DNA of 64,000 nucleotides from Acanthosepion lycidas (lineage: Eukaryota; Mollusca; Cephalopoda; Sepiida; Sepiidae), in NCBI GenBank assembly GCA_963932145.1, contig OZ010571.1, forward strand, positions 118,442,621-118,506,620, given 5' to 3'. The notes beneath the pieces are model-generated. The model saw only the letters and a program-made list of their open reading frames with translations, was not told where the DNA came from and did no database searches. Made by a program: the position numbers and the translations under genes. Shown in pieces: positions 25,048 to 36,816 of the stretch. Position 1 is the stretch's first letter, and each line of letters opens with the position of its first letter.

Positions 25048-25902
25048 TTACATAGATAAAGCCCTTCGTAAAATGTCGGCTGTACTTGTCAGAACAATTT
25101 TTTGTATCTCCTTGAGGCATGGGCTTCCAGGAATCCCTGCAATTAGTCTACTGCAATCTTTTCCAACCAGTCCTAGGGCTCCAACTACAACAGGGATTGT
25201 TGATGTTCCCATATGCCACATTTTCGTGATTTCTATTCCAAGGTCCTTGTATTTTGACAGCTTTTTGAATATCTTCAATGATATATTGCAGTCAGCAGGG
25301 ACTGCCATATCAATAAGGAGGCAACGTTTTTGTTTGTGGTCTTTAATAACAATATCTGGGCGGTTGGCTATGATTGTTCTGTCAGTGTGTATTGTGTATT
25401 CCCATAGAATTGTAACAGGTCCTATCTCCGTAACTGGGTCTGGGTGGTGTTGGTACCAGTTTCTTTCAGTTTCCTTCCCGTAGAAGTTGCAGATTTTCCA
25501 GTGCAGATATTGGCCCACTCTGTCATGTCGGGTTTTATATTCAGTGGGTGCCAACATCGTGCAACCTGATACAAGATGATCAATCGTTTCTGGATATTTA
25601 TCACAGAATCTGCATTTTGGGCTGACACAATATTTTAGTATATGTGCTTGATAATTCCTAGTTAGCGAGCATTGGTCCTGCGCAGCAAGGATAAAACCTT
25701 CAGTTTCCGCTTTCAACCCTGCACTGCGTAGCCACTGATGGGTACGGGTTTTGTCTACATCAGCTTGTTTGATACGGGCAGAGTATTGGCCATGAAGCGG
25801 TTTATCTTGCCATCGCTTCTGTATCTGGTCGGTTGCATTCGTCTTTGCTGTCTTTTTTAAGTATTTTGCAGTTTTAGCCGGTGTATTGTGCTGTAGTTGC
25901 AT
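25048..25902 (-). pseudogene. R2-like LINE C-terminus: CCHC zinc motif and restriction-like endonuclease
   Basis: 284 codons are open. CRFC...DHLVSGC at residues 97-114 fits C-x2-C-x8-H-x4-C, followed by RHDRV at about 126-130. RPDIVI at 181-186 and the downstream Asp at 198 (LLIDMA) fit the PD-(D/E)xK nuclease core of R2-type elements. The plus-strand open frames here are antisense shadows. Confidence 0.8.
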
Positions 25903-26051
25903 CTCTACGCCATTTGAAGCTCCATTTTGAATTTGTTGGCTTCTTTCATTACGGAGTAAAGGTGCTTACTACTTTCATGTTCCTTGACGCATACCATCAT
26001 CCAATCTCCTGTCGTTTCCAAGTATCTTTGGAGGCCAATTGTTGTAGTTTT

Positions 26052-26243
26052 CTAGGACAGTTCTAGTTGAACTAATGCTCTGCCTCCTTCGGATCTGGGC
26101 ACATACAGACGATCAACATCAGCTTTGGGATGATGCATGCGATAGCAAGTGAGAAGCTTTCTCGTTTTGGCGTCCATTCGCTTAATTTCAGCTATGGTCC
26201 AGTTAAGGACATCAAAGCTGTAATGCACCACTGGGACAGCCAA
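26052..26243 (-). pseudogene. R2-like LINE, segment between RT and CCHC
   Basis: Contains RLYVPRSEGGRALVQLE, the conserved YVPRxxGGRGL element of this LINE group. It is closed by an in-frame TAG, after which the frame continues (KTTTIGLQRYLETTGDW), so a single nonsense change broke it. Confidence 0.75.
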
Positions 26244-26323
26244 TGTGTTTATAGCTGATATTCTATTTTTTGAGTTTAGTTCAGCATTTAGTATCAGACG
26301 TACACGCCTGTAGTACTCTTTTC

Positions 26324-26800
26324 TTATTTTTCTTTCATTTGGGGGTGTTGTATGCCATCTCCTTCGCTAATTCCTAGGTACTTATAAGCTTCATCATGCT
26401 CCAATTCCCTAATCTTTGTGACAAAATCTAAATCTATTGAGGGTGTTTCTGTAATTCTACCTTTCTTGAATGTTACTTTTGCACATTTATCTAATCCGAA
26501 GTCCATACCTATGTCGTCACTGAAGTATTTTACAATATTGAGGAGGCCTTTCAACTCATTGTCGTCTTTGGCAAAGAGTTTGAGATCATTCATGAATAGT
26601 AGGTGATTGAATATTTTCTTATTTATTTTGTAACCGTAGCTACTGTTGTTCAGTTCATGTGTAAGATGGGTTAAGGATAAACAAAATAGAAGGGGTGACA
26701 GAGAGTCTCCTTGAAAGATTCCACGTCGGACATTCAGACGGTTGGATATGGCAGTACCCCCGGTGTGCCTAAGGTATAGTTTTGTGTTCCACATCCCCAT
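26324..26800 (-). pseudogene. R2-like LINE RT: motifs B, C and D
   Basis: RRGIFQGDSLSPLLF (residues 25-39) is RT motif B and YKYLGI is the downstream conserved block. The catalytic box reads FMND (residues 69-72, codon AAT at 26590-26588) instead of FxDD: one of the two metal-binding aspartates is lost. Confidence 0.85.
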
Positions 26801-26804
26801 GCTG

Positions 26805-27170
26805 TGCTTAAAAAGTTTAATACCACAGGGGAGACTTTGTACATTTCCAAAGTCTTAAGGATCCAAGAATGTGGAACACTATCAAAGGCTTTACGATAAT
26901 CAATCCACGCTGCACTGAGATTTCTGTGTCGTCTCCTGCAATTCCAGGATCATTTTATTTATCAGAAGTTGATCTTTGCAGCCATATGAACCTCTACTGC
27001 ATCCCTTCTGTTCCAGCAAGAGATTGCTGTTTGTTTCGAAAAAGGAATAAGTACGGTTCGTCAGTACAGACGTGATCAACTTATAGGTTGTAGAAAGACA
27101 TGTTATTGGTCTATATTTTTTCGGGTCGTCTGTTTCAGTTGTTTTTGGTATGAGGTATGTAATACCTTCA
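26805..27170 (-). pseudogene. R2-like LINE RT: fingers and motif A across frameshifts
   Basis: Too broken to form a long frame. In successive frames: YLIPKTTETDDPKKYRPITC, YKLIT, GSYGCKDQLLINKM and WIDYRKAFDSVPHSWI (motif A, about 26913-26869, Asp retained). The order and spacing join the two flanking open segments. Confidence 0.75.
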
Positions 27171-27617
27171 GTAACCCATTTTATTGGGATTATTTACAAG
27201 CGTTGATAATGTTTTTGCAAGAATTCCATGGGTAGATGAGAGTTGATACAGCCAGAAATTGGGCAACTTGTCATTTCCTGGGGATTTCCATTTTGGGGAT
27301 TTCGTTAGTGCTTGCCTAACATCATCTGTGGATATATTTACCCATTCTTGCAGAGGTGTATCCAGCAGTCGTTCTTCTTCACGCCGTATCCATTCTGCAT
27401 TTGGGTTACATTCCTTTGGGTTGCTCCAAATATTTTCCCAAAATGCCTGTACATTATCAATCGATGGTGGCGTTTCGACATATATAGGTGCTTTTCCAAT
27501 TTCCCTATAAAATTTCTTAAGATCTGTTCGGAATATTTTATTTTGGCGATAGAACCTACAACGTTTCTCGTATCGTCTTGTTCTCTGTGCTTCTAGCTGA
27601 AGTTTCTGTTTCAGCAT
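27168..27617 (-). pseudogene. R2-like LINE, region before and at the first RT motif
   Basis: 149 codons ending KWKSPGNDKLPNFW, the SPGxDxxPxFW block preceding RT motif A. It lies in the same frame as the N-terminal segment, separated only by one TGA and 29 open codons. A frameshift follows at about 27175. Confidence 0.75.
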
Positions 27618-27704
27618 TTCCTTGATTGATGGAATATCAATTACGGATTTAATGCTATATTTCCGTTTGATCTTTTTGGATTTACGTGTGGAAATATTAG
27701 GGTT

Positions 27705-28715
27705 TCAGGTGAGCTCATCTAATATAGACAGCTCACATATAATTTGTTTTATTTCTCGTATCATTTTGGTTTTCCAAGCTGGTTCTCTGTGTCTGTTAAT
27801 TTTATTTATTGTCTTGACACCAAGCTTCCGAGTCGCTGCTAGAACTGTTGCGTATATGACGTTGTTAACTTCTGTGATGTTTCCCGGTGGTTTATCTGTT
27901 AACAGTGTTTCCAGGGCAGCATTGTATATTTTCACGATGTGCTTGTTGGGATTTGTCATATGGATTTTCGGGAGCTGATCTCTGTCTGACAATTGTATGA
28001 AAGTTACTCTGCTGAGTACTTGGATGACGTCATTTTTCGCTTCGGTGATTTCAGCTTCGTGGTTTTCAAGGAATTCTAAATTAATGTACCTGGAGTCATC
28101 TTCAGTGACAATTTCTGGAGAACTACAGGTTGTGTATAAGGTAGAATCTTCGGTTTCATTTCCTGGGAGATTATTTCGTATTTCATTCGCTTTAGCGTCC
28201 ACCTCATCCTCTGTCGCATTCTTTATTTCAGCATTCGTCTCAATAGAGTTTGAGTGATGGGTCATAGTATTTTGTCTTATATCTAATCTTATCTTATCTA
28301 TTTCTGCCTTTGAGAGTCTGTTGTTTCGCATAATATCCCTACGGACATTGGCAAGCATGTTTGGATTGAGTTTAGGTCTTATATCATTTCCCACCATACT
28401 TCTCCATATTTGGTATGTTTGATTGGTGGTGTTCTTTGCTGGGTTTTCGAGTGCAGTGAAGAAGGATGTCATGACTTGTCGATACTCTTCGCGGCTCCAT
28501 TTTGTTCGTTTACTTTTTACTAATAGATTTGGCCTTGAGACACTTGCTCCAAGGTTGGCGATAATCCGGGTTTGGTGACCTAGTGTCTCTTCGTGTGTGG
28601 AAGAGTGTGTTCCGGTGACAAACTTTTCGATCTCAGACTGGTTCCTCTCTGAGGGACGCGGCCCTTGTTGTCCCGGTTGATGGCCGATGCGGTATGAGAT
28701 ATTATTCGTATTCAT
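27705..28715 (-). pseudogene. R2-like LINE N-terminal region with Myb-like domain
   Basis: 336 open codons from an ATG at 28715. TKWSREEYRQVMTSFFTAL (about 71-89) with a second Trp in YQIWR (101-105) resembles the Myb-like DNA-binding domain at the N-terminus of R2-type proteins. Residues 150-210 are acidic and low in motifs. It ends at a TGA beyond which the frame stays open into the next segment. Confidence 0.7.
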
Positions 28716-28770
28716 TGAAATTGGTAGAGATGCGTTTTAACCTTGACCGCCAAGGGGTAGTTTTGTTCAG

Positions 28771-29149
28771 ATTACCAGCTTTAGGACGAGACTCGAAAAA
28801 TGTCCAAGAGCAAGCCCAGATAATGAGATTATGGGTTTATTAATATATCGAAGTTAGAATAGTTCATAACAGTGTATGGTATTCAGTTGGGTAGAAGATA
28901 CTAAGTTTTAACTTAGTATAAGTCCGAGTGACACCTCCAAGTGGGATGATTAGATTTTAGTATATAGACGTAAAAAAAATGAAAAAGAAAGGTGAATTGC
29001 ATGGCACAAGTGACTTTCCACAAATGTTCAATTTTCTGACGCTAACGACAGATACTTATCAAATTTTATGGGGTAGGCTGGACTTATACTACAGATTGGT
29101 AGGGGGGGAATATCAAAGAATTCATTCAACAAAGGGGTAGGAGCAAGGG
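28771..29149. other. No recognisable feature
   Basis: May include the 5' untranslated part of the R2-like LINE, but there is no internal evidence for a boundary. Confidence 0.4.
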
Positions 29150-29269
29150 AATAAATTATTATTAAATTATTAAATTTATTATATTATTATATTATAATAT
29201 ATATATTTATTATATTATTATATTAAATCATTAAATTTATTATATTAAAATTATTAAATTATTATATAA

Positions 29270-29325
<56 letters not shown>
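29150..29325. repeat. (ATT)n-rich tract
   Basis: Imperfect TTA/ATT repeats, then about 50 bp of perfect ATT. The Asn-repeat open frame across it is an artefact. Confidence 0.95.
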
Positions 29326-30019
29326 CGTCGCTGTTGCCAATAACTTCGTGCTGATGTATTGGCTGAAAAGAAATATCGCTCTGGTTATATTTATAACTGC
29401 AGTCACCTATTCTTACATTTTCTTTTAAAGAGGTTTGATGTATTGTACAATTCAAACGTTACTTTAGTGTTTGTCGATAATCATTTATTCGTACGGTAAA
29501 AAAAAAAAGTTACTTTATCTTTTCTATTATTACACCTATTTTATCTCTCGTTTGTTTTATTCTATACAACGTAAGAGAAACTCTCGGCAATGTATACTAC
29601 ATTTTACTTTCAATTGCAGTAAGCCGGTGTTGGGTAATAAAAATTGTTGAATATGAAGATAATTGTTAATATGAAGAAATATATTTGTGTGATTTATTTC
29701 CATGCACTCAGCAGAAGAAAAAATAACATTGTTTTTTTCTGAAACGAGGCACAATCGTAACTTAGTGACACGCTGTAAAAGAAGATTATTGTCATGCAGT
29801 ATTTGCCTTAGAGATTTAATATGTACACCTTTTTTTTTTACTTATTAGCTTCAGTCCTGGTTTACGTCCGTTGACATATGGTATCTTTTGTGTATTGTAG
29901 AAAATGGCGGTTTCATGTTTTATAAGCCAGTATTGTTGACTACATACGCGCGTGAATCTGCGCATAGTTGACTTCTTCTATATGGCGTTTACTTTCAGGA
30001 CGTCGATTGTCATTGCTCA
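29326..30019. other. No recognisable feature
   Basis: No domain-bearing frames. A few CpG-containing motifs lie at 29945-29965. Confidence 0.4.
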
Positions 30020-30494
30020 CCAAAAGTTACTGTACATTGTATCCAATAATAAACTTTGTCTTTTTGTTAGCTCTTTACTGGGAAATAAGGCCAGGGTTTG
30101 TGGAGATTGAGGGAAGGAATTAATCAGTTGTTTTCTTAAGAATTTATGTAAAACTGACATAAAAAGGAAAGAAACAATAGGAAAAAATGAAATTGAGTAA
30201 TGACTATTGAGGCCACTAAAGTCTTCACACGATACCGAGTCACGCCAACTCCCTACAGCTCTACTGGTTTTTCCGTCGCTCTTATGACAAAGACGTGGAT
30301 CTGGATAACTTTCAGAGGGACCCGTATCTGAACATACCAAGCTGTTTTGCTGGTAATAGTAGACACTCGAATGTAGCCAATTTCGAGAGATGCATCTGCT
30401 CGAAACGCAGGATATAATTTCCTTCTGTACTGTATCCAACCTGATGACCCCATCACAGATATGACAGCTTCTCAGACGGAGGTCTAGTTCATCT

Positions 30495-30860
30495 TCAGAC
30501 CGCAGACTCATCTGGCCTATCAAGGTCCACGTGGAATGCCAACTCACTTTCGGACATATCATCTTCATTACTTGTTGAACGCCGTGAACTCAGGGAAGGG
30601 CGGAGGTACTTGGCATGACGTGACATTCTGTCAATCAAGACTGATGGCAGAATAATAAATCCAGTAATTCGTCCCTTTCCGAAAGTAGATGTACATTGTA
30701 TGTGTTGGGCGTTTATCCACAAATTGTCCCCTACCTTGTACATTTTGTAGCTCATTCCAGTTATCAAGTGAGATACTGTATCAAACCCTTTAAGATGATC
30801 TTTGTATCTGTAGACTTAATTTGCAGACGCAGTCAGTGCTGAAGTGTAACCATTGAGGGA
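30495..30860 (-). pseudogene. Gypsy-like integrase C-terminal domain
   Basis: The minus strand reads TYWYNVS, then after a frame break VGDNLWIN, FGKGRITGF, VLIDRMSRHAKYLRP and an acidic Ser-rich tail. The VGDxVW ... GRVTG ... VxVDGxxRHVKDLRP pattern is characteristic of the tail of this Gypsy group. Confidence 0.75.
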
Positions 30861-31034
30861 GACATTATACCAGTATGTTGGCTTTTTGTCAATATATTTC
30901 ATATTGGCCGCAAAGTTTTTGTAAATTCTGTGATATCGCTGTTATTTCATTTCCTGTAAGGATATGCACACATCGATACCGCACATGCGCGACTCGTTCT
31001 TTAGTAAAGCTCAATGACAACTTTCCTATGACTC

Positions 31035-31128
31035 GTGACCCAGGACTACAAACTCTTCGCACAAATCATATTGTGCGTCGTACTCATGGGTGTCCATTGC
31101 GTCGATGTAATTCTCTTACCTGACTGGG
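31035..31128 (-). pseudogene. Gypsy-like integrase N-terminal zinc motif
   Basis: The minus strand reads VRELHRRNGHP-stop-VRRT-stop-FVRRVC. The HxxxxHP arrangement is the His half of the HHCC finger. The Cys pair and nearly all of the DDE core that should follow are deleted, the sequence rejoining at AHVRYRCVHI just ahead of the expected third catalytic residue. Confidence 0.7.
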
Positions 31129-31834
31129 ACTCATTGTGTTTCAGCTCCCTCTTTTGGGCTATTTCATGCTACTATGTCCACCAAGGTTTGACGGATGAGT
31201 AGCACGTTTTGTATTCTTGGTCGACTCCATTCACTGTCCTCACCTTCCTCGCACCAGTATCTGGAACGCTGCTATGGTACGAACAGTAGCATTGCCCCTG
31301 AGGTGTCAGACAGTGAGTGATTCCAATTCAATGAATTAGATAGTGTGTGCAAACTCCTTTCCTGCCATTGGAGTGCCAAAGTGAGATTTTTGATTGCATA
31401 TCACCAGCTCATTTGTTGTCCGAAGCCAGATTTCGTCCTCCAACTTTCCAGCAACTTTCTTTCGCTAGGAAGCTTCAACCACCAAGATCTGTTCACACAT
31501 CAGTCGCCCCTGGCAGGATATTTTTTTCCTCACTCTGTCTGCAGTATCGTTCATTATCAGCTTGAGTGCAATGTCGTCAACTTGGTCATCACATCCCTTT
31601 GTGATAGATTTGTCTGCCGCGTAATGAACCTGTCGCCCCACGCAGCCATCAACACACGAGATTTTCCACAAGCTTCAGGCTCAGTGGGTAGACATTCCAC
31701 CCTGTCATGACATTAAGGACATTTAGGATCTCCCTTCCCTGTGTTCATCCCAGAGATTTGAGCTCCTACAGTCTTTTAGTGTGCGCAGTCGGGCACTATC
31801 CTTCAAAAATATGCAACAATTACACAGCCCAATT

Positions 31835-32070
31835 CGCCCTGACATGTTCGGCACACCACATGCTCTCATTGACGTACACATCGTCAATGTACACCGAAGT
31901 TCCTCTGCCAAAAGATTCCAAGAGTTTTCGTGAATAGAAGAGCCACGTTGAGAGCGAATCCCAACCGCTTTCAGTAGAACTGTTTCCAATTGATCATCAC
32001 GGTTGGCTTGGTCACATCTACGCATGTACGTGTAGTTGAACATACGTTTTTCGTAAATCAAGTACGGCTA
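31835..32070 (-). pseudogene. Gypsy-like reverse transcriptase core
   Basis: DLRKTYVQLHAYVDVTKP opens the palm and an intact YIDDVYVNES lies at 31891-31862 in a different frame, so the catalytic box survives although frameshifts separate the motifs. Confidence 0.75.
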
Positions 32071-32475
32071 AATTCGCACTTTGTTGCCGCCATGCTAGCA
32101 GGTTGGACGAACAATTGTCCACATCTTGTCCGTGGTGCTCACGAAAGCACTTCACTGAGTGCATCTTTAGTTGTTTTTATTTTTTCTGCGCGATGCCCAT
32201 TAATAGCAATTATATCAAGGCGGGGAATGAGACCAGCGCTGATGCCCGTTTCCCCGTTCTGTTTCGCGGTCATTACAGGGATATATGGCCTAAGGCGATA
32301 ACAACGTATGGGGTTGTCTATACACCGGTCCCCACTGTGTCCAGCTCGCCGACTCAAAAAATTTATAGTGAAGTGATCAGCATTACCACAAACGTTGTAG
32401 ACGACATCTCTCTCTGTGGATCATTGGTGAAAGTCGAGTCTGTATTCCGGCTCCCACAATCAACCCAGCGTTTGC

Positions 32476-32772
32476 TCAACATCCTTCAGTATGCCCGTGG
32501 CTCACTCTAACAAACTGCTGGCTGATTTCCTGTGCATCTATTCTAGAGGATGCTCGAAGCAGATGCCTCATGTTCTCAGGCAACCCAGCTACAAATTCAC
32601 AGGCAATATTGAAATCCACATATTCGTTTGAATTCAAGCGTCTAGCTAAGAACGGATTGTATGCTACGAATGAAACTGAGGAAAAGCAACGTATAGGGCT
32701 ACCTAGATTTTTCGATCTTCCTTGATGTATTATTTTAACATAGCAAACGGGCCTCCCGTCAATAAGTGTCAC
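32476..32772 (-). pseudogene. Gypsy-like Gag (capsid) fragment
   Basis: 98 open codons with FLARRLNSNEYVDF and EFVAGLPENMRHLLRASSR. The second is a recognisable capsid helix region of this retrotransposon group. About 20 residues normally between the two blocks are missing. Confidence 0.65.
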
Positions 32773-33169
32773 AAAACGCTGGCATAAAGTTTACTTTAGA
32801 ATGATCGCGGACACTTCAAATTTTTCAACTATTCTATGATAAATAGACCTAAGTCAACGAGAGCACGGCAGGCAACGCCGGACGTCCGGGACAAAATTCA
32901 CAAAGAGAACGTCTTAATAAGACAACGCGTCTCTCCAACTGACCGCTGTTCTGCTTGTTTCCTCGTTGCTTTTATAAATATGTAGAGATTTCCATATCTG
33001 GACATCCCAAAGAGTTCTGCTGCTAATGGGGAAATCCGGATAAGATTAGCTCCTATTGATATGTCCCTCACGATTCGGGCCTCTTTTACGCCGAAACTGA
33101 CGCTCGTTCCCCGCACTCGTCTCAAACATGTTTTGCGATCAATTTACGCAGGATCGCTTGGTATGTTAT

Positions 33170-33520
33170 CCGTGGTTTACACTGTCCCGATTGTCCCAAT
33201 TGCCTTCAAACTCTTCTTCGAGTATCAATTTTTTCAAACACTCTTTCCACATTATTCACACGAGAAATCTCAACTAAGTATAAGCTTATGTCTTTTATTA
33301 CATTTTCTTTAAAACTTCGTCGTTGCTCAAATACTTCGTCCATGTTATTCTCAGCATCTTTCTATAGAACCATACAGATGTTGCTTCAAGTCCCTTGTTC
33401 ATTTGTGATAATATCCAGCATTCACTGTCATATAGGAAGACAGATATTATATAAAAGTTCACTTCTCTTTTCTATGATTTTAACGAAAATTTTAGCCTGG
33501 CCTAGAAATAAGCATTGATT
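33170..33520 (-). pseudogene. RTE-like LINE C-terminus
   Basis: Minus-strand frames give LFLYDSECWILSQMNKGLEA, WFYRKMLRITWTKYLSNDEV and, after stops, MWKECLKKLILEEEFEGN, collinear with the family tail. Confidence 0.75.
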
Positions 33521-33702
33521 TTTAATGAAATGTTTGTTTATTATTCAAATGTATTCATTTCCATTCAAATGAACATTACTAGATTTTAGAATAAATTATC
33601 TGAAGGGAATATTTCCGCTCGAAATTTAACCTCAGTAATATATTCGTGTTAAGGGATAACTGATTCCCCCTTGTCTATAGTTTTGAATGCATGTAAATTT
33701 GT

Positions 33703-33820
<118 letters not shown>

Positions 33821-33949
33821 TTAATCATTTTACACCAAATAATGTAATAATGGTCCAAAGACGGAAGGTATTAATGAGTGTAAAATATTAAAATAATAAA
33901 ATATTATTAACGAGATAGAAAAATAACAGAACATGAATTAAGAAGGCAG

Positions 33950-34340
33950 AGCATAACGACTCTTATAGCATTTACTTATTTGAAGATCAAATTTTACTGG
34001 AAAGCAAGAAGCTGAAAGAGAGTACCAGAAGAGATGTCAAAGAAGAAAGTGTTAGCATAAAACTAGTTTCCTCTAGCCATGTCAGCAGTGAGAGAATGAT
34101 ACCCTGTGTCCAATTTAATAAAACACGTAAATTCATAAAGTTTAGGTACTATATAAGAAGCTTATCTGAACAATTACCGTGCAAATATTTATAGGAAAAG
34201 CAATGAGAATCTATGTCACGGCTATTGGAAAGTTACTGAAGCTATGACACCAGGTTAAAACCAATATTATTGGAGATTATACTTTTTATTTCATCAAAAT
34301 GTCTACATATATAGCAGAAGCGTCAGATGATATTCAGTGC
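33950..34340 (-). pseudogene. Jockey/CR1-like LINE C-terminal fragment, copy 2
   Basis: Aligns by eye with 22420-22700 (shared GTTAGCATA, TCTAGCCA and ATATATAGCAGAAGC segments in order). The minus-strand frame ANTFFFDISSGTLFQ corresponds to the ANSxFxRTSxLWNSLP block. Strongly decayed. Confidence 0.5.
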
Positions 34341-34939
34341 ATGCACGAATGGTAGATTTATAGAAAGAACCTCATGTATAAATCTTCGTAATGAAAATAA
34401 GAAATCTATGATAGGAAATCCACAGAACAAAACAGGAAAAATAGCGCAAGAGCCGTATGAGGATGTTCCGTTGGAAATTGTTTATATTGTAAAGATTATG
34501 TCCTATGTATATATCTTCACACCTTCAAACGCTTCTCTAATAATGGCGCAAGTTAATCCTAAAGCGTTTAGATTCACCTGAAAAGTATATGCTATATTTT
34601 AAGAAAACACCATGGTTTCCGTTGCCTTAAGTTACTAATATCACTTCCTTTTGGTGTTTGTCGTAGGAACATGTGTATGCCCAGCATTCATCATTCAACC
34701 TGTCCTTCTTCAATTCCAGCAAAAGTTAGGCGATTTTCTGTCCATATGTATGATACCTACCTGCACTGTTTACATGGTACCCAAACTTCTATAATATTAA
34801 TAATTTTCCTATTTATGCACAAATGAATAAAGTATATTGCAACCTAAGTTTATATTTATCTTGCGGATGCTTCCTAAATATGTTGCACGGATTTATATTC
34901 ACGTTTTAATTTACACTCATTATCTCCAGAATAAACAAG

Positions 34940-34940
<1 letters not shown>
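34341..34940. other. No recognisable feature
   Basis: The 84-codon plus-strand frame at 34327-34581 has no motif. Confidence 0.4.

Positions 34941-34989
<49 letters not shown>
34941..34989. repeat. (AT)n
   Basis: Perfect AT array. Confidence 0.97.
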
Positions 34990-34992
<3 letters not shown>

Positions 34993-35034
34993 GTTAGTAA
35001 CCCTGCCAAATCCTGAAAATTGACATTTTAGCAA

Positions 35035-35440
35035 ACAATATATATCACAAATGCCTGAGAAGACTCCTTGGCTTCTTCTATTTGGAACATAAAACCAATG
35101 GGTTTGTGCGGAAAATGGTTGAAAGTTTTGTGGGACATCAGGAACCTCTTACCACTGTCAAACGCAAGAAAATGGCGTGGTTTGGACATATTACAAGTAC
35201 TGGCAGCTTGTACAAGTCCATCAGCAAAGGCACCGTTTAAGTTAGACGTAGAAGAGGACGCCAGCATTAAAATGTTTGGAATTGTCAAACAATGGACAGG
35301 TATGACTATTACAGAATTGCTGATGGCTGCCGTTGACCTTTGTGGTGGTGATTTAGTGTGGCTTCTGCATTCGGATCCCCCCCAATGATTACAATAGACA
35401 AAGGGATGATATATCATAAAAACCCAGTAAATTGTTTCCT
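35035..35440 (+). pseudogene. LINE RT C-terminus (family distinct from the RTE-like copies)
   Basis: The frame gives CLRRLLGFFYLEHKTNGFVR, KRKKMAWFGHIT, KSISKGTV, VRRRRGRQH and, after a shift, VKQWTGMTITELL and SPP. This follows the KxxWFGHVTR ... GRRRGRQ ... WTGM tail of LINE proteins. The 106-codon open frame at 35068-35388 joins out-of-frame pieces and is not the original protein. Confidence 0.7.
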
Positions 35441-36330
35441 TTAAGATAAAAGTTGAAATTTTTCCATTTAATAAAAACAGAATATAATATATAAAAATCT
35501 TGATAAGATTTCCCTTAGGCTGATATGATTTTTTTCACCATATATCTAGAATTAGAGTGTTTTGTTATAGTTTTGTAATTTTAACTACTAGTTATAAATC
35601 TCTTATTGTGTTTACTTTATACAAGTCGCATCTCGCATTGTATGCATGGAAAAATCTAAATATAATTATCGTTATTATACGGGATTAGGTGTCTTCAAAC
35701 ATACTCTATGTGAAAAGGTTTATGTCGCTATTATGCCTTTTTGTAGCAGTGGTATTTGATATTTAAGACAAAGATAGTAAATAGTGTGTTTTTTAAGTAT
35801 TAATCTTTCAGATTAAAACATACAAACATACTCAACTCCAGTTGGCACTTGTGTGAAGGGATGGAAATGTTCAGTTAGTTGAGATAAATTTCGTGTTGAA
35901 TAATAGAAATCTGCCGAGGATACGATGAAATTTTCAAAATTCCAATTCAGATTGAAGTTCACAGATTCTCCTGCCTCTTTTAGAGGGAGTAAGTGATTTA
36001 CATTTGGATTTTGATTAGAGAGATTGTCGATGCAGATGTCGATGAATGGAAGTGCTTTAGATTAAGTGCAAAATCCGACGACACGCAAGTTTTAAATAAA
36101 AGATTTCCCTGGAAATGATGAAACATTCTATGGCAATTTCACTATACTTTCTAAAGGAAGTCGTAAACATTAGCCAGACTTCATGTATCAGTCAAGCGGT
36201 CGTAAACCTTAGTTGTTTTATACTTTCTTTTCTCTCCAGCAATCTAGCAAATATTGTGGTTTTATGAGTGTTTTACTTCTCGCGTTAGCTCCTTAAAGGT
36301 TCCGTGCAGTAGCGTACTATTACCTTATAG
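35441..36330. other. No recognisable feature
   Basis: AT-rich and without motif-bearing frames. Confidence 0.4.
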
Positions 36331-36387
<57 letters not shown>

Positions 36388-36424
36388 TTGTGCGTGTCTT
36401 TCTCCATTTTCCTACTTCTCGTTT

Positions 36425-36498
<74 letters not shown>

Positions 36499-36661
36499 GT
36501 GTGTGTGTGTGTATGTATGGGTGGGTGTCCGTATGTGGGGGGACTTTCTGCGTGTGCATATATATTCCAGTTTGTGATGGTTGTTAATGATATAGCATAA
36601 AACGACCTTATATGTGAATAAATACATGTACATCAACACACACGCACACACACACACACAT

Positions 36662-36712
<51 letters not shown>

Positions 36713-36747
36713 CGTGTCGTTCTCTGTTTTCCTATTTCTCACCCGTT

Positions 36748-36811
<64 letters not shown>
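36331..36811. repeat. Four (AT)n blocks with a duplicated spacer
   Basis: AT arrays at about 36331-36385, 36427-36497, 36667-36707 and 36751-36811. The spacers at 36389-36427 and 36710-36752 are copies of each other (TGCGTGTC-TTCTC-TTTTCCTA-TTCTC...TTTC), showing an ancestral duplication of about 325 bp. GT and CA stretches lie between. Confidence 0.85.

Positions 36812-36816
<5 letters not shown>

Larger units (their letters stand above)
24890..28770 (-). mobile_element. R2-like LINE with restriction-like endonuclease, nearly full length, inactive
   Basis: A single collinear non-LTR retrotransposon on the minus strand: Myb-like N-terminus (28715-27705), RT finger and palm motifs (27617-26324), connection region (26243-26052) and CCHC plus restriction-like endonuclease (25902-25048), then an A/T-rich 3' end with ATT-type repeats near 24910-24890. 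I count at least two in-frame stops (27705 and about 26052) and about five frameshifts (near 27175, 26915, 26820, 26325 and 25905), so it is dead but not very old. It is the only element here covering nearly its whole length. The clade within the RLE-type LINEs (R2, NeSL, Hero) is not settled. Confidence 0.85.
30020..32900 (-). mobile_element. Gypsy-like LTR retrotransposon remnant
   Basis: Minus-strand order: Gag (32772-32476), a decayed zinc-knuckle region (about 32420-32290), RT (about 32070-31835), integrase N-terminal zinc motif (about 31128-31035) and integrase C-terminal domain (30860-30495). There are many stops and frameshifts, and the catalytic integrase core is missing. A TATA-like TTATAAAAG on the minus strand near 32970 could belong to a 5' LTR, but I could not find matching LTR pairs, so the outer limits are approximate. 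Confidence 0.75.

Noticed and set aside
25073..25483. 136-codon plus-strand frame
   Set aside because: Antisense to the CCHC and endonuclease region of the R2-like LINE, which has clear motifs.
30875..32510. Plus-strand frames of 70-135 codons in the 31-32.5 kb region
   Set aside because: Antisense to the Gypsy-like gag and pol remains.
35068..35388. 106-codon plus-strand frame as a protein
   Set aside because: It merges pieces from two frames of a frameshifted LINE tail; the family motifs are split between frames.
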